Shown one piece after another: positions 32,517-43,856 of a stretch of 64,000 bases of DNA. The stretch's first letter is position 1. Each line of letters begins with the position of its first letter. The position numbers were made by a program, and so were the translations under genes. The notes beneath the pieces were generated by a model. The model was given only the letters and a program-made list of their open reading frames with translations. It was not told where the DNA came from and ran no database searches. Source of the DNA: Filobasidium wieringae (lineage: Eukaryota > Basidiomycota > Tremellomycetes > Filobasidiales > Filobasidiaceae); assembly GCA_001600055.1 (NCBI GenBank), contig BCIV01000016.1, forward strand, positions 124,001 through 188,000, given 5' to 3'.

Positions 32517-34890
32517 CAAAAGGGAGCGAGATTTCGTAACAGGAATGAATTTAGGTCGGATTTCTTCCGCGTTCGAGGGAAAAAGTAGAGCGTATATCTA
32601 TGGACAGCAACTATAGCCCTCGGACGTAGGAAGGTGATGATGGTGTCGAGCGAGTGTCTGTGGTATATACATGAGAAGACCTTGAAGCCTGAAGTTGGGA
32701 GAAAGGGTATGAAGTATAGTCGGAGTAGGAGGGACTGTGCCGGTTCTTGAGGTGGGTTTCGCAGACTTCACAGCAATCACCTCTGCTTTTTTCCACTAAT
32801 AAGTAGGAAACACTCCGAGCGATCGAGCACCTGAACCAGTACGGCCAGCAGAGTTGACGGAGAAAGGACCACAGCCAACTTCGTCGAATGGAGAAAAGAA
32901 AGGCCGTAAAGGATGGTCTGATCACCCGAACCTTTCCTCCAGGCCGTTGTCCTCAAACGTTTGTCGTGGCTTCGAGCTGGATCTCTAGGTGATCTACAAG
33001 GCTCCGCTTCTGTCCGGAATCGAATCTAACTCGATTATGAAGGTCGACGAGCTTAAAGCAAGATTGATGGAACGTGTGGAATGCTCTCGAACGGTGTCCG
33101 CTCAAGTATATAAGTTGATTGCAACTCTTTGATCGATCTTGAGGCGGCGGAGTGATTGGAAAGGTGTGTGGAACGCTGATGGCTACTCTGGGCGAACGCG
33201 AGCTATCTCTAGCAGGACCCCTTGATTGTTTTAGATTGGTCTGGCGGTTGGAAGAGTTCCGTCCGAACGACGACGATACGAGCTGGCTAACGAAAGCACA
33301 GAGCAGATGGTGATATTGTGCCGCGGTGTAATCGACCTTCCGTAGACCGAAGCTGATGAAAGTCTTTTCTTCTAGACTTGTCTGATCTCCCCGTTGATCA
33401 CTAGGTGAACGAGATGTTTCAGGCTCAAAGGCGGATTGTCGAGTCGATTGATCAAGGTAAGTGAGGGGTTCAAAGGAAGGTGGACAGCAATATGCTGATA
33501 TGGTGATAAACGATATTCCGGATTCTGTGTGGCTTGGGTGACGTCCGCCTGAAAAGTTGATCCTTGTCGTCGATCACACTTGCTAGCTCTTGGTCCTGCC
33601 CTGGAGAGGTGTGCGCACTCCTAGATGAAACCGGTAACGAGCGTCGATCACCCGTCTTCGTGCAAGGTCCTTCCTTTGGATGATGGTGGGATCGAGTGAG
33701 GCTGTCTATGTCGTCGAACCAAGCGAGCAAGATCCAGATCAGTCGAACAACCGGAGCAAAGCCCCTCGTGTCGTCTCGAGTGATTCATATCGTCAAACTC
33801 TACTGGCCCGCTTGCTGGAAGTTTATCTATGTGTGACCCTGCACCGGAGGCCAAATACATTCACGCCTTTCCTGCTTGCTTCCCCCCTCTTTCTCTCATT
33901 CTGCCTGCGGGATAGAAAAGCATGCCATCATCCTGCTTTCGCTTTCTTTCTCGCGTGAGCATTCCGCAATCCCGAGCCCGACTTCCAGCCTGGGAGCACC
34001 CTTCTCAGACACGAGCCAAAACAAAGTTCGTTCCGGGGTAGCCAAACGACGGTTGTCGTCCAGGCCTTGCCGTCGATCGTTTTCCGCGTGGCGCGCCGCC
34101 CGAGGTTAGGTCACGTATTTTCTCCGTGACCACCCACGGCGGCCAGGGCACGACGTGCTCCACGCGCGTCTTTGCGGGTCAGACATGTTCTAGCAAAAGA
34201 AGAGTGCCGGATCTTGGATGATGCGGATAACCCATCGGGAGCGGATGAGATCAGAGGCGCGATTCAGGGTTCCGCTGTCTTGATGACGAGCAGAATCTGA
34301 CGGCCTGGTAGGAAGCTCGGGTTGTTGCAAGGTGGGGCCATGACAACCGTGAGATGCCGATGCCGAAAACAGCACCCTGCATACTTTTTGCAACCAATCC
34401 TAGTTTTCCCGTTGCGGATTGAGTGCTCGGGAAATACGGTTCTGTAACAACTGTTTGCTTTCGAGGGTCACCCTTCCCTTCTTCCCGAGCGAAGAATATG
34501 AAAGAAAATGTGGTTCCAGGAACTATCTTATCACACTGCTTCGATCGCTCGAGCGCTAGATGGACCCACGCTAGAAAGATCCTCTTACGTTGGATGATCG
34601 ACGCGAGCTAGCTTGAGAAAACTTTCTGTGAAAACACTATAAGATGAAACGGGGTCATTCGGAGGCGGTCTGGCTATTGTTTACATCTTTGTAAGCATCT
34701 CTCCCGCCGAATGTGGTCCCTGATGCTACAGTATAGATCGCTCGCGCATGAGTCGGGATCCACACCTTATTGTCCAGGCTGCGGGTCGTATCAGAGAGGG
34801 CACGGAACCCTGATGCTGATATCTCGCAGTCGGTCTCGAGGAGACGATCTCTTTGAGTGTGGACCGGTTCAAATCCGGTACTAAAATCAA
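32517..34890. promoter_or_regulatory. 2.4-kb gene-free region upstream of HSF
   Basis: This is the longest stretch without a supported gene. It lies between the HSF start and the stop of the MFS gene, both on the minus strand, so it can hold a long HSF promoter or leader. Short open frames on both strands show no conserved features. Seen: GAA-rich patches near 33067-33095, a perfect 7-bp inverted repeat GGTCACG/CGTGACC (34109-34115/34125-34131) in a GC-rich patch, and GCTCCACGCGCG at 34157-34168, identical to 16447-16458. Confidence 0.5.
34109..34131. repeat. Perfect 7-bp inverted repeat in the HSF upstream region
   Basis: GGTCACG and CGTGACC are separated by 9 bp. The half-sites resemble bHLH/bZIP half-sites (TCACG). 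Confidence 0.45.
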
Positions 34891-37188
34891 TTACAACTGC
34901 TCCAGATCCTGTTCTAAATTAGCATCCTGGTTGGCTTCGCAATCATACTTCGACCCGGGTGCCTCTTGATCCAGGTAACCGAGCAAACAAGAAGATACAG
35001 AAAGCGACGAAAGCCAAAGCCTGCAAGGGGAAACAATTAGGATGGCGTGGTGAATGGCCCCTTCCGGGTACGACATACCCCGTTAAACACGAAGACCAGG
35101 TTGGGCTTGCCCACCGCACTCAGATGAGCGAAAAGGGAACCGAATGCACTCAGGGTACCAATAGTTGCAGCAGTCTCAACCAAGGCTATAGCGCTGAGCG
35201 CATCTGGCCTTTGATCGGCTAGCACCATCTCCATTATCACCCCTTTCGCAGCAGGAGCTGTCCCTGATGCTAAAGGCAATATGACGGCCGCTGTTATATT
35301 TGAATCAAGTGTAAGGACGCTGCAACCGAGAAGAGACTACAGCTTGAATTCACCTAGATAGATATGCCAACCTTTCGAGGCAAAAGCGCAACATGCTGTA
35401 AGAATAGCATCCACAAAGATTGACCACCTGTATAAATGGTAGATGTCAGCTTTGCCTATCGATATGGATTTCGATGCAAGCTGACCTGAGAAATGTCAAG
35501 TCGAATTGACTTGTTTGATGGGATGAAGCCGTGACCTCATGTTTTGGCACAATTTCCTCTTCTTCTATCCCTCGCGGAATTAGGTCCCCTGCAGCAGGTG
35601 ATTCTTGCGTATCACTGCTGCTACTGGAGGATACGGCTCGTTCTTCAACCACCACATCAAACTTCCTTCCATCGTTCTTCATGATCGTTCCATAATCCGG
35701 TCTCGCGGCGATTTTCGGTGGAACATCAATCTTAACAGGGTAACGGCAAGAGTACCAAGAACGTCCTGTTTTGATGATCCGGGGGAAGCCTAGAGTCAAA
35801 AATATTGCCCGAGACATGGCAGTAGATGCCATCAGATAGCCATTTTCCGTCGGGTGGAACCCATAGAGATTGGTTGCGATCAATTGAAGCATCATGGGCT
35901 ATGGAGTTGTGTCGTTAGAGCAGTTCCTCTCATTCAATTGATGTGAGCTTACCACATATTGGGTCGCTAAGACTGAGCCGGCGACTCCAAGAGCTAAGAA
36001 AGTCGCCCCGGTGTACCTCTTCCCGTCAATATCCCTTGGTGCAAAGACCCTCAACGGCTTGAAAAAAAGGGCCATGCCTCCCTTCTTTTTCTTGGACTTC
36101 CCATCCGCAAGCTCCGCCGTTTCATCTTCACTTTCCGTCACGGCAGGAGCAATATAAGGGAGTCCGAACCCAGTGAGGAAACAGCATGAGACAAGGATGC
36201 AGAAAGTCACCTGGAACGGAGCTAGTTTGCCAAACCATTTGTCAAACAGCCCACCGAATGAGAAGCCGACGGCTGTTCCCAACATGGCCATTCCCTGAGG
36301 TACGTATATGCTGTCAGCGTTTGATGATCTGAGGACGGAAGACCGAGGTGATACGCACCTGCAGTATACCGAAAGCAGCTGTTCGCTCTTCAGGCTCTAC
36401 TACAGCTGCAACGTAGCTGTTCGCAGCCAAAAGATATCCCAATCCCCCTCCAAAGATAGTCAACAGCTGGGTACTCTGTGTACAATGAAACCGAATTCAA
36501 AGGTTCTCAGCTCAGATTCTAATCAATTTACTCCCGAACATTCGTGGACGACTCACCTGGAAAATGACGATCCCGAACCAACCAGACCTACTCAGCCCCC
36601 AGATTTGGAACAGGTTTCGGATACAGGGGAACAGCGTTTGCATGACCAATGCGAAACGGATCCCAAACCGGGCCATGTACCACCGAGTGAGGATCAGATT
36701 GCAGAACCCTGACACGGTTGTCAGTGTCGCCACTGTCGCATTTGAGGTTGTTCATAAGTGGTTTAGCATGACATAAGCTGAAGATTGACGTACTGAATGA
36801 TAAGCTGGCCGCGGTCGTAGACTCGATAGCTCGGATTGCGCATCGATCTCCTTGTCCTCGGAAAGGCTCATGCGTTTCATAGTACAAGTCACAGTCTGCA
36901 AGAGAAGTGCTATCAGAGGTGAAATTTGATGAGAACGCAAGACGGATTTACTGAAGATCCTGTAAGCGTAGACTAAAGGTGCTTGGGTAGTCATGAAGGC
37001 CACCTAAGGAGCAGCGTGGGCTTAGATTGCTACAACCTTGAACCTCTCGATCACCAATAAAGACGACATACCGATAAGCAGAAAGAAGCAAACAGGATCT
37101 TGCGGTAGGGAGATAGGAATCCATGCTTGACTACAGTCCCGTCCTCCTTCGGGCTCAACAAATTTTGAGTCTCCGATTGATCACTCAT
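34891..37188 (-). CDS. Major facilitator superfamily transporter
   Basis: This is a plasma- or vacuole-membrane transporter whose substrate cannot be read from sequence. Exon 1 encodes a polar N terminus (MSDQSETQNLLSPKEDGTVV) and the first helix, joined by a GTATGT intron to VAFMTTQAPLVYAYRIF. Middle exons carry TQLLTIFGGGLGYLLAANSY, EPEERTAAFGILQ and GMAMLGTAVGFSFGGLFDKW, a pattern seen in fungal MFS proteins related to the TetA/MFSD14 group. A charged cytoplasmic loop (SKKKKGGMALFFKP, then DIDGKR) lies between the halves, and a second acidic Ser-rich loop near 35550-35650 is unusually long. The C-terminal helices include GTAPAAKGVIMEMVLADQ. The protein ends with an acidic tail (NLEQDLEQL). 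About eight exons. It is divergent to an SDR gene. Confidence 0.85.
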
Positions 37189-37781
37189 CGTGTTGTCGAG
37201 CAGTAGGAAGACTGCAAGAACAATATGTCGAGGTCGTGTGAGCCTGCTTATAGAGCATGCAGACAATGGTTGGTCTGCGGATGGGATAGGATATACAGAA
37301 CGATTATCCCGTATGGCGCGATTAGGGGTAGCGCGTTAGCGCGCGCTTTCTCGGTCAAGTCCGAGCATCGTTCTCATCGTTTTGGTGGATAGAGTCTTTG
37401 ATAGGGCAAATCTTGATTCAGCCGACGGAATCGTGTTGCTGGAACATGGTGAAACCGTAGTGCAAGGATCCGCCGAGAGTACAGGGGCTGTACTCAGTAC
37501 TCGGCGCAGGCAGAGTCGATCAGTTCTATTTCGGTCATGCCCCAGATCGAGGTTTACTCGGTGTTTGGATGCCGCGGTTGATGACGAATCGCTCGTCTCG
37601 TCAATCCGCAACCCGCATCGTCATACATTATTTGAAACTTGGTCGTGCAACTTTGTGTATATTTGGCTGTTGCTGAATATCGATCAAACAATTGAAGATC
37701 GAACTCCTGCATCTCAATTCAAAACCGACAATTCTTCTGTCCTCTCCATCACATAGCCGGCAATACAATAACAAAGTAAAC
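37189..37781. promoter_or_regulatory. Divergent MFS-SDR promoter region
   Basis: It holds a perfect 8+3+8 inverted repeat at 37487-37505 and a GCGCG-rich stretch near 37318-37348. No gene is supported. Confidence 0.6.
37487..37505. promoter_or_regulatory. Perfect inverted repeat, operator-like
   Basis: GAGTACAG-GGG-CTGTACTC is a perfect 8-bp inverted repeat with a 3-bp centre, followed by a third related half, AGTACTC (37506-37512). Its place between two divergent genes suits a dimeric regulator, for example a Zn2Cys6 factor. The binding protein is unknown. Confidence 0.5.
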
Positions 37782-38778
37782 ATGTCGTTCGAATACAAGA
37801 AAATCATGGTAGTAGGAGCTACCTCCGGAATCGGACAAGCTCTAGCGGAGAAGATGTTGAACGAAAAGCCGGAATCCAAGATTATCGTTGTTGGTAGGAG
37901 GAAAGAGAACCTCGACTCCCTTGCGGCCAAGTACGAGGGCAGGGTTTCCGTCGAACAGTTCGATGTGACTGATTTCAAGGGGATCGAAGGGTTTGCGCAG
38001 AAGTGGGTTCCGCCTCTTTACGGTAGTGGATCACGGAAATGGGAATGGTGCTCACCACTCTGTTTCGCCGATTGTATAGGACGACGAAAGAACACCCCGA
38101 TCTCGACTGTATCATCATGAACTCTGGAATCCAGCGCAAGGCGGATTTCTCCGATCCTGCTTCCCTCGACCTGGACTCTATCGATCTGGAGATGAACACC
38201 AATTATCTCACCTGGATTCGATTCTTCAAGTACTATACCCCTTTCTTCCAGGCGAAGAAGGAGAAGACAGCTTTCGTCTTTGTGTCGAGTGGGTTGGGAT
38301 TGGTCCCTATGAGTCGTTGTGCGAATTATTGTGCGACCAAGGTATGTGAGGATATAGTCGGGAACCGATCGTGTTATTGACAAGGAGTTGGCTTTAGGCT
38401 GCGGTCCATCACCTGGCTATCACGGTTAGGGATCAGATGAAGGCTGGACCAGGAAACATTCAGATCATCGAGATCCTTCCTCCTGCCGTGCAGAGTGAGT
38501 GAAGCAATTGCATATTTCCGCGGGGCTACATTGATCCTTTTTTATATACAGCTGAATTGCACGACGAGAAGCATCAAGCGGATATCAAGAACGGAAGACA
38601 AATTGGTATGCCCCTCGACGCCTTCACCAACGATGCTTGGCAGGGATTGGTCGAAGGGAAGGATGAGATCCCAGTAGGAAGCAGCGTGAAGTGGTTTGAC
38701 ATGATTGAGAAGCCTAGGCAGGATGCTTATGGCCAGATGAAAGCCTCGTTGAAGGAAATGATGAAGCAGAAGGATTGA
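37782..38778 (+). CDS. Short-chain dehydrogenase/reductase (YdfG/DltE-like)
   Basis: This is a cytosolic NAD(P)-dependent oxidoreductase of the classical SDR class. It starts MSFEYKKIMVVGATSGIGQA, with the cofactor motif GATSGIG. Exon 1 ends in FAQK, joined to TTKEHPDLDCIIMNSGIQRK (NSG is the variant of NNAG). Next come FVFVSSGLGLVPM with the catalytic Ser, YCATK with Tyr and Lys, IQIIEILPPAVQTEL, and the C-terminal MPLDAFTNDAWQGLVEGKDE. The IMNSGI and PPAVQTEL blocks are typical of fungal DltE-like SDRs acting on small hydroxyl or carbonyl compounds. Four exons, about 250 residues, no targeting signal. It shares an upstream region with the MFS transporter, which suggests linked expression. 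Confidence 0.88.
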
Positions 38779-38943
38779 GCGAGGTTTAGACCGGCTATTT
38801 ATAGGATTCACCGGCTTTTGATTATGAAAATGCATGTCGGCTAGTTTATTCGATATTTGAGAGGTTTCAGTTCGACTTCAGGACGATTGGAACAGGTTCT
38901 TCAATTCCATCGCTTGCCAAAACATATCGCACCTTCACCTATC

Positions 38944-40363
38944 ATGCTTCCAGGGGTAGACTCTCCTTACCTTCCACCCGTATTCCGGGGGATAACCAAT
39001 ACTCTCGTTTTTCTCGTCTCGTTGTTCCTCCTTGAGCGATCGGCAGATGTTTTCGTGGACAGCACAGCCGTTATCGCAAAGCGGTTTGGGCTACCGACTG
39101 TTCTAGTTGCACTTTTGACCGCTGGTGCAGAATGGGAAGAGGTGAGCTTGATGGGTGGTCTAGTTTGAGCTTGGACATGGCGACTTATCGAGTCCCATAG
39201 CTTGCGGTTGTAGTTTCTTCTTTGGGAAACCACCACCCTTCCTTGGCGCTATCGAACGTCCTAGGCTCTTTGACAGCCAATATCCTCGGTTCCCTCTCCA
39301 TCGGGCTTCTCTTTCATCCACCTCCTCTCTCTTCATCCGAAACGTTTTCCGCCCGCTTATACACCTCCTTGCTCGTCCTCTTGAGCTGCTTCCTGTTGCT
39401 CGCAGGTCCAGGTTGGGGTTGGTTCCTACGCGGTCTCAAAGTCGGCCAACCGGATAAAGGCGAACGACGCCTCACTTCAGCCGGTCAATGGGCAGGGATC
39501 GTCTTGTTGTTATTGTTTGCGCTGTATATCATCGGGATCGCTTGGGGTATCTACAAGGGGACCGTGATCGCTCCCGAAGGAAGTGATAGCGATTCCTCGG
39601 ATTCGGATAGTGATGATGATTTGATCGACGATATTGAGAATCTCGGCGGGACAGGACGGGATGGGGCTCTGGGTAGTGGGGTCTCAACTCGAGCGAGTGA
39701 GCTTGGACCCAGAGAGGTTTATGAGCCTAGTGGTCAGTCGACTCTGTATTGTTTGAACTGCATGCGCGTATTGATAGATCGGTCAATGTTTTAGAAAACT
39801 CTCCTCTATTACGCACGTCTTCTCGTCTTCCCACCGACAACTCCCATCTTCCCGTCTCCAAGCGAATTCACACCTCCCCAACTACTCGCCACATTCTTCG
39901 CTTGATAACCTCCACTCTCCTGCTGAGCTTATCCGGATATCTCCTCTCCAGCACAACCTCATCCCTAGCGGACCTCCTTCACCTATCGCAATCCACTCTA
40001 GGCCTGACATTATTGAGTATAGCGACGACCCTTCCTGAGAAACTCGTCGCCTACAAGAGCGGGAGGAAGAGCCAAACAGGCGTCTTGATCGCGAACACGG
40101 TGGGAAGTAATGTATTCCTCGGTACACTCGTCTTGGGGGTGGTCTGGACTGCTTCATCGGGGATGCCCTTTACTCAGGGGCACGTTCATGGAGAAAAGGC
40201 AGCTCTAAAAGGGTTGAGATGGATCTGGATCGATGTGGCTGTGGTGTTAGCGAGTTCAGGATGGTTATGGTTGATCGTATGGTTCGGAGCGTTCAAAAGG
40301 TGGATCGGGATCGGAATGTTGATTGCTTATATTGTGTACATCGTTTCGATCTTCTTGCGATAA
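38944..40363 (+). CDS. Calcium/cation exchanger (CaCA family, YrbG-like)
   Basis: This is a membrane exchanger, probably moving Ca2+ or a related cation against Na+ or H+. The spliced protein starts MLPGVDSPYLPPVFRGITNT and has about ten hydrophobic helices. The two alpha repeats are visible: TAGAEWEE|LAVVVSSL with NVLGSLTANILGSLSIGLL in the first half, and TLPEKLVAYKSGR with VLIANTVGSNVFLGTLVLG in the second. The acidic PE/WE and the G-S-N-V-F motif are the ion-site residues of the family. The loop between the halves is acidic (SDSDSSDSDSDDDLIDDIEN) and could bind cations or regulate. Three exons; both introns keep frame. The first repeat has EWEE instead of the usual S-x-PE, so ion choice may differ. 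Confidence 0.83.
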
Positions 40364-40456
40364 GTTCATTCTACTTTGTATATATTAGAGCTAGGTTGTT
40401 TTTGCATTTACATTGATCTTGACTTGGTTGGATGCGCATTTCGCCGTAACTGGGGA

Positions 40457-41821
40457 TCAGACTAGATCGTCTAGAGAGATCTTGGATGTGATGACCGCAT
40501 GACTACTAGGTCCCGTGACCCATAACCACCCTTCCTTCTTTCCCCCATTCTCAGCCGGATCGATAGGCAGGAGTACAGCAGTGGAAGCGGTACTCAAAAC
40601 CTTCCCATCGTCCCTAAAGATGATCTTCTTCTCCCATCGCGTCTTCCCGCCCGCCTGTGACGGAGCACGGGGGGAGACGTGCCAAACCACACTACCCAGA
40701 GCGGCACTATCGTTTCGGAACTCTTTGGCATAATCGGCTCCCCTGTGTAGTCCCGCGAGTATATAACCGCTAGAATCCCCTTGAGTAGTAGGGTACGGGT
40801 CTCGGTAGTATGTAGGGTTATCGATGGTCGTGTCCAGTTGAATCGATTCTCGCAGTGAGAGGTTAGGACTACCTGCGGTGGAAGAAGCTAAGTGTAAGAC
40901 TCCCCCTGCTGCATCGACTGCCATGACTTCGTCTGGAGTAGACCCGTGTCCCAGCCCGTTGTTGTTGTGCATCTTGTCCAGAGCGACAGTAGCTAAGACT
41001 TGCTCGGTGGGTGACGGTTTCTTCCCCTCGATATTGGCTTTGACATGAACGGTCTCCGTTATGCAAGCCATACCTCCGGTCCAGATATCTTCGAATTCTC
41101 GTTTCCAACCTTTTTTGTGTTTATGATCGTTGGTGACCCAGAATTCGTCCGGCCCTATGGCATAGATATCGTTCGGAGTCCTGATCGATGGGTGGGAGAC
41201 CGAGCGGATATGCTTGACGTGGGAAGATTTGCCATCGTGCACGAAGATCTCGATCCGAGATGCAGCTTCCTCGTCGGCAGGTGAAGCACGATCGTAATTA
41301 GGTAAATGGTTGACCGCGTGAATGTAGATCTGGCCGGGCGTGGTTGGGTCCTCGTAGATATCGATACCATGCGTGACGAACGGACCTTGCAGATCGATAT
41401 CTAATCGCTTGGCAGTGAAACTCTACGATGAAACGCCTTTAGAACACGTCCGATCGTCCGGTTATCATGAAATGGAAGGATTTACCTTCGGGTCGATAGT
41501 GTAGATACTCCCCGAACGCGCATCATTCTTGTCGGGGATCCTGTCAAAGACGACCATCGGAGGGAACCATCCCACACGATCAGAGTCTTCTCCCTCACAA
41601 GCAGTGTATAGTAGACCATTGGAGCTTGAGAAATGCAGATCTTCACAATGCTTGGTATCGGGGATGATCCGGAGGTCTTGCCCATGTACATTCGAGACTG
41701 AAGTAGCCGAGCGAGTAAGACCGAGCGTCACGACTCGTTGTCGGATCGAATTGTAATGGTACGCCGTCACACCGAACAGAACGAAGAGCAAGTTGCGGAA
41801 GATATCTTTGGTGACGGTCAT
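40457..41821 (-). CDS. Paraoxonase/arylesterase-like six-bladed propeller enzyme
   Basis: PON-like enzymes are calcium-dependent lactonases or esterases. The protein starts MTVTKDIFRNLLFVLFGVTA, a probable membrane or signal anchor, then gives DTKHCEDLHFSSSNGLLYTA (the conserved E-D of the calcium site) and a long propeller. After one intron it reads KRLDIDLQGPFVTHGIDIY with the HGID motif, HAVNHL, RTPNDIYAIGPDEFWVTNDH and, later, TPDEVMAVDAAGGVLHLAS. These correspond to the PON calcium- and substrate-loop motifs. The C-terminal strand ends SKISLDDLV. Only two exons. The exact substrate is unknown; fungal PON-like proteins are poorly studied. It stands among several other enzymes of small-molecule metabolism. 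Confidence 0.83.
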
Positions 41822-42168
41822 CGTTACGACTGATTAGACCAGCTACGATCGTTGTGTATGTATCGAGCAAGAGGCAGTCAACTGAGAAACTGAGCAACTG
41901 ACCTGACGTAGTCTACCCGGTTTGTACAGGACCGGAAGCAAAAATCGGTTATTATGAGTGCTACCGGGTGCAAAACGTAGAGTTCAGGGAACCTCTCAAT
42001 TCCTGCAAGGCCATGGAGGCGAAGAGAAGACGAGATGAGAAATGACTACCCCTTAAATTGGTTTGGACCGATTTCCGACTCAAATAAAGAAACGCCGAAT
42101 CAGATCATCCTACAAACTCCTATACAGTAATGGCCAAACAGCTTCAAACCCCCACAGTTCGACTCCCC
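41822..42168. other. Intergenic region upstream of the PON-like gene
   Basis: These 347 bp separate the PON-like start from the SDR stop on the same strand. I see no gene or clear motif. Confidence 0.4.
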
Positions 42169-43461
42169 TCAATAAATCGTATAACCTATCCCAATACGAA
42201 AACCCTATCAACACTCATCCTCTCCAACCTCACACCGCAGACAAAAAAATTCTGGCACTCACCTCCATCGATGACCAAATCCGACCCCGTCATGAACCCC
42301 GCTCCGGCCGCGTGATTACTGAGGACGACCGCTACGAACTTTCCGATCTCCTCTGCACGTGCGAATCGACCGATAGGGGTTCTGGAGTCCCATTCTTTCA
42401 CCCAGGATTGCATTTGAGGGGAAGAGGTGGAGGTGATCATTTCCGTCTCGACGTAGCCCTGAGGGTGGAAAGGGACGCGGAAAGGGGTAAGTGAAGTGAA
42501 GAGGAACGAGGAGAGAGGTACGTACGGGTGAGATACTATTGACGATCACTTTATAAGGAGCCCATTCGGCTGCCAAGCTCTACCAAAAAGACCGATTCAT
42601 AACTAACATCAGCCCCTCTTGTACCTCTATCAAAAGCATATACAGAAACTCATGCGACACATACCTTGGCTAACATCGTGACCCCAGCTTTACTAGCATT
42701 ATAAGCCGCCTGATACTGAGGACTCATAGCGACCAACCCGGAGATACTGGAGATGAACAAGATCTGTTTCCCCCTCAGGTCTTTCTTAGGCCGACCGTCG
42801 TCCGAGGTCAAGTCTTGTTCGTCTTTCGCGCCCGGGGAAGAGGGGGAGAGGGGGAGGTCTAGCCAGGATCGCATTAGGGTTCGGGAGAGGTAGTAGGGCC
42901 CGAAAGTGTTTGTCTGGAAGATGTTTTCAAAGTCGGCTTGTAAGGGAGATCGAGGTAGGTCAGGATACTTGTCAAAAATAGACAATAGGAAGAGAGCAGG
43001 GGAGCTTACCATCTTGAGTATGGATGGAGGAACTCCAAAGTGCGACACCTATTGATCATGATCCCTTATCCGTACTTGTTCAACCGTTCAGCGGATACGA
43101 ACCGACTTACCAGCGTTGTTCACTCCGATATCGATCTCCTTCCCAAACGAATCCATGACCTCCTTGACAACGTTTTCGACCTCCTTACTCTTGGTCACAT
43201 CGCATTTGAACGCCCTCACGTTGACCTTGAACTTTTCGGCAATCTCTTTGGCTTTGGAAGAAGGGTCCGAGGAAGTGTATGTGATAGCAACATCAGCTCC
43301 GCCTGTGACCATTAGCAGATGATTAGTTTAGGGTGTCAGTCTTGAACACGGTCTCTGCTGAGCTTGCCTTCCGCGATGGCTTCGGTGATAGCTAGACCGA
43401 TCCCTCTTCCACCGCCTGTGACGAGTACGAGCTTGCCAGTAAAGTCGATTGAGAGGGGCAT
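42169..43461 (-). CDS. Short-chain dehydrogenase/reductase (FabG-like)
   Basis: This is an NAD(P)H-dependent SDR of the FabG or sorbose-reductase type. It starts MPLSIDFTGKLVLVTGGGRG, with TGGGRGIG as cofactor motif, then ADVAITYTSSDPSSKAKEIA, VRAFKCDVTKSKEVENVVKE and VNNAG before an intron. Later come the NTFGPYYLSRT segment, LFISSISGLVAMSPQYQAAY with catalytic Ser and Tyr, NASKAGVTMLAK with Lys, SLAAEWAPYKVIVNSISP, ETEM, and IDGG joined by a terminal intron to YTIY. The last exon is only 14-15 bases and ends at TGA 42171-42169. An insertion of about 25 residues (SPSSPGAKDEQDLTSDDGRP) lies between the NAG and Ser strands. Six or seven exons, about 330 residues. Confidence 0.87.
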
Positions 43462-43856
43462 GATTGATAGCGTACTAAGGTTATGTAACGATGCGGCAGC
43501 GTGACAAACGATAACAATCTTGTCGAGCTGGCTGATCCCTTATTAATTCATTTCAAGCCAAGGTCGAGGGCAGTATATGAACGAGCGTCTCATCGTACGG
43601 AGCACTTTCATCCGTAGAAACGCCGGATTACCGGAATTCGTCCGTCGGCCTTTCGCAGGCGGACGAGCGGGGTCTCCAGTCAGTGATTCATGCGTTATCG
43701 CGTCATCAAAAAACGCATGAACCGATTCAGCTGAGCTGAGTAACCTCACTCTTTCAGGTTCGCAGGTTCGCACAATCACTTCTCGAGTTTTTTTTTTCCT
43801 TGATCGACTTCATATAAATAGTCAATTGGACATGCCTATCGTCTCTTATCCCAGAT
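43462..43856. promoter_or_regulatory. Divergent SDR-methyltransferase promoter region
   Basis: These 395 bp must hold both promoters. A poly-T run lies at about 43790-43798. No gene was seen. Confidence 0.45.

Noticed and set aside
34861..34890. tRNA-like T-arm (ACCGG-TTCAAAT-CCGGT)
   Set aside because: No 5' acceptor strand pairs with the following ACTAAAA, and I could not build D or anticodon arms upstream, so no tRNA is called.
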